This document shows positions 22,789 to 23,765 of a stretch of DNA of 23,765 nucleotides, piece by piece. Each line of letters starts with the position of its first letter. Within the stretch, counting starts at the first letter, position 1. The stretch is from an uncultured Beijerinckiaceae bacterium (GTDB lineage: Bacteria > Pseudomonadota > Alphaproteobacteria > Rhizobiales > Beijerinckiaceae): the NCBI GenBank assembly GCA_937863205.1, contig CALMGA010000524.1, forward strand, positions 1-23,765, in the 5' to 3' direction. The position numbers and the translations under genes are program-made. Under the pieces are notes generated by a model. That model was not told where the DNA came from. It ran no database searches and worked only from the letters and a program-made list of their open reading frames with translations.

Positions 22789-23765
22789 ATGGAAAAGCGG
22801 ATCGTTCGCGTGGCCGCCGTGCAGATCGCGCCGGTTCTCGACCGGCCGGGCGGCACGCTGGAGAAGGCCCTGGCGGCGATCGCCGAAGCGGCCGGGAAGG
22901 GCGTCGGCTTCGCCGTCTTCCCCGAAACCTTCCTGCCGTACTATCCCTATTTCTCCTTCATCGAGCCGCCGATGGCGATCGGCCCGGCGCACCTCCAGCT
23001 CTACGAGGAGGCGGTCGTCGTGCCCGGCCCGGTCACGCAGGCGCTGAGCGCGGCCGCCAAGCGCCATGCGATGGTGATCGTGATGGGCGTCAACGAGCGC
23101 GACGGCGGCACGCTCTACAACGCGCAACTCGTGTTTGACGCCGACGGCAGCCTTGCCTTGAAGCGGCGCAAGATCACGCCGACCTACCATGAGCGGATGA
23201 TCTGGGGCCAGGGCGACGGCGCCGGCCTGGCCGTGGTGGACACGGCGGTCGGCCGCGTCGGCGCGCTGGCCTGCTGGGAGCACTACAACCCGCTCGCCCG
23301 CTACACCCTGATGGCGCAGGGCGAGGAGATCCACGCCGCGCAGTTCCCCGGCTCGCTCGTCGGCCAGGTCTTCGCCGACCAGATGGAGGTGACGATCCGC
23401 CATCATGCGCTGGAGGCGGGGTGTTTCGTGGTCAACGCCACCGGCTGGCTCACGGACGAGCAGATCAACGCGATTACCCCCGACGAGAAGAAGCAGAAGG
23501 GGCTGCGCGGCGGCAACTGCACGGCCATCGTGTCGCCGGAGGGCAAGCACGTCGTGCCGCCGATGAGCGAGGGCGAGGGCCTGCTCATCGCCGACTGCGA
23601 CATGAGCCTCGTCACCAAGCGCAAGCGGATGATGGATTCGGTCGGGCACTACGCCCGCCCCGACCTGCTGCGGCTGCATCTCGATGCCCGCCCGGCGACG
23701 ATGCTGGTGCAGCACGAGACCGATCTGCCGGCCGCGCCCCAATTCTCGCCAGACCAGTCCCCGCC
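22789..23765 (+). CDS. Nit6803-type nitrilase (Nit1 cluster), 3' end outside window
   Basis: The enzyme belongs to the carbon-nitrogen hydrolase superfamily, nitrilase branch, which turns nitriles into acids and ammonia. The catalytic triad is visible: Glu46 in [15 protein letters not shown], Lys128 in [19 protein letters not shown], and Cys162 in [14 protein letters not shown]. The segments match the Nit6803/Nit1 subgroup, which is encoded next to NitB, a radical-SAM protein, an acetyltransferase and an AIR-synthase-like protein. Only the first two genes of that cluster fit in the window. About 325 codons are seen, close to full length, and no stop is reached. The natural substrate is uncertain; Nit1 clusters are associated with growth on cyanide in some bacteria. 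The start at 22789 lies directly behind a duplicated Shine-Dalgarno-like sequence. Confidence 0.93.
   Translation, partial: MEKRIVRVAAVQIAPVLDRPGGTLEKALAAIAEAAGKGVGFAVFPETFLPYYPYFSFIEPPMAIGPAHLQLYEEAVVVPGPVTQALSAAAKRHAMVIVMGVNERDGGTLYNAQLVFDADGSLALKRRKITPTYHERMIWGQGDGAGLAVVDTAVGRVGALACWEHYNPLARYTLMAQGEEIHAAQFPGSLVGQVFADQMEVTIRHHALEAGCFVVNATGWLTDEQINAITPDEKKQKGLRGGNCTAIVSPEGKHVVPPMSEGEGLLIADCDMSLVTKRKRMMDSVGHYARPDLLRLHLDARPATMLVQHETDLPAAPQFSPDQSP

Noticed and set aside
22516..23742. 408-aa minus-strand ORF over the nitrilase
   Set aside because: It is a shadow of the nitrilase and nitB genes; composition is Arg/His/Gly-rich without domain signs.
1..23765. CRISPR array or cas genes
   Set aside because: No regularly spaced direct repeats with unique spacers and no Cas motifs are visible.

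Overview
The window looks like a chromosomal segment of a GC-rich alphaproteobacterium, most likely of the order Hyphomicrobiales. The evidence is a CckA-type hybrid kinase, a DUF6101-like basic protein, two Ros/MucR-family regulators, and a tRNA-His that lacks an encoded G at position -1 and has A73, which is the alphaproteobacterial form. The genus cannot be told from the sequence alone.

Left core (1-8984). The window opens inside cckA. A small two-helix membrane protein follows on the minus strand. Next is a tightly overlapping three-gene unit: a MotA/TolQ/ExbB-like channel, a MotB/OmpA-like stator-anchor protein and a 115-aa partner. A glcG-like gene and a cysQ/inositol-monophosphatase gene run convergently on the minus strand. 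After a DUF6101-like gene comes a vitamin B12 block: a promoter, a cobalamin riboswitch, a DUF1636 ferredoxin-like protein, cobH and cobI, the coding regions overlapping by 4 bases. Then comes tRNA-His.

Decayed island (about 8985-17580). Directly behind the tRNA 3' end lies a tyrosine integrase broken by two frameshifts and an amber codon. Its 5' end is displaced by a frameshifted IS5-family element. Further along are an AT-richer stretch of unknown origin, a truncated IS66 transposase that cuts into a DUF2147 gene, a broken S49 peptidase, two small phage-like ORFs, a multiply frameshifted FAD monooxygenase, and an intact mucR-like gene. Then comes a DUF47-pit phosphate-transport pair reduced to scraps and split by a palindromic mini-element. 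A second, inverted copy of that mini-element lies 370 bp further on. This is a genomic-island graveyard; mucR is the only clearly intact, recognisable gene in it.

Right core (17587-23765). A second mucR gene, recQ and a MocR-type (GntR plus aminotransferase) regulator are on the minus strand. Divergent from MocR is the start of a Nit1-type cluster: the MSMEG_0572/Sll0783 protein (NitB), then a nitrilase that runs off the window. A near-perfect sigma-54 promoter lies upstream of the first Nit gene, with two perfect palindromes further upstream. Nit1 clusters are linked to nitrogen starvation and, in some bacteria, to growth on cyanide, so nitrogen control through RpoN is a reasonable inference.

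I did not find a clearly new defence or mobile system. The most useful observations are the sigma-54/palindrome control region of the Nit cluster, the layered decay of the tRNA-His island, the 103-bp palindromic mini-element, and several short tandem duplications at translation starts or gene ends.
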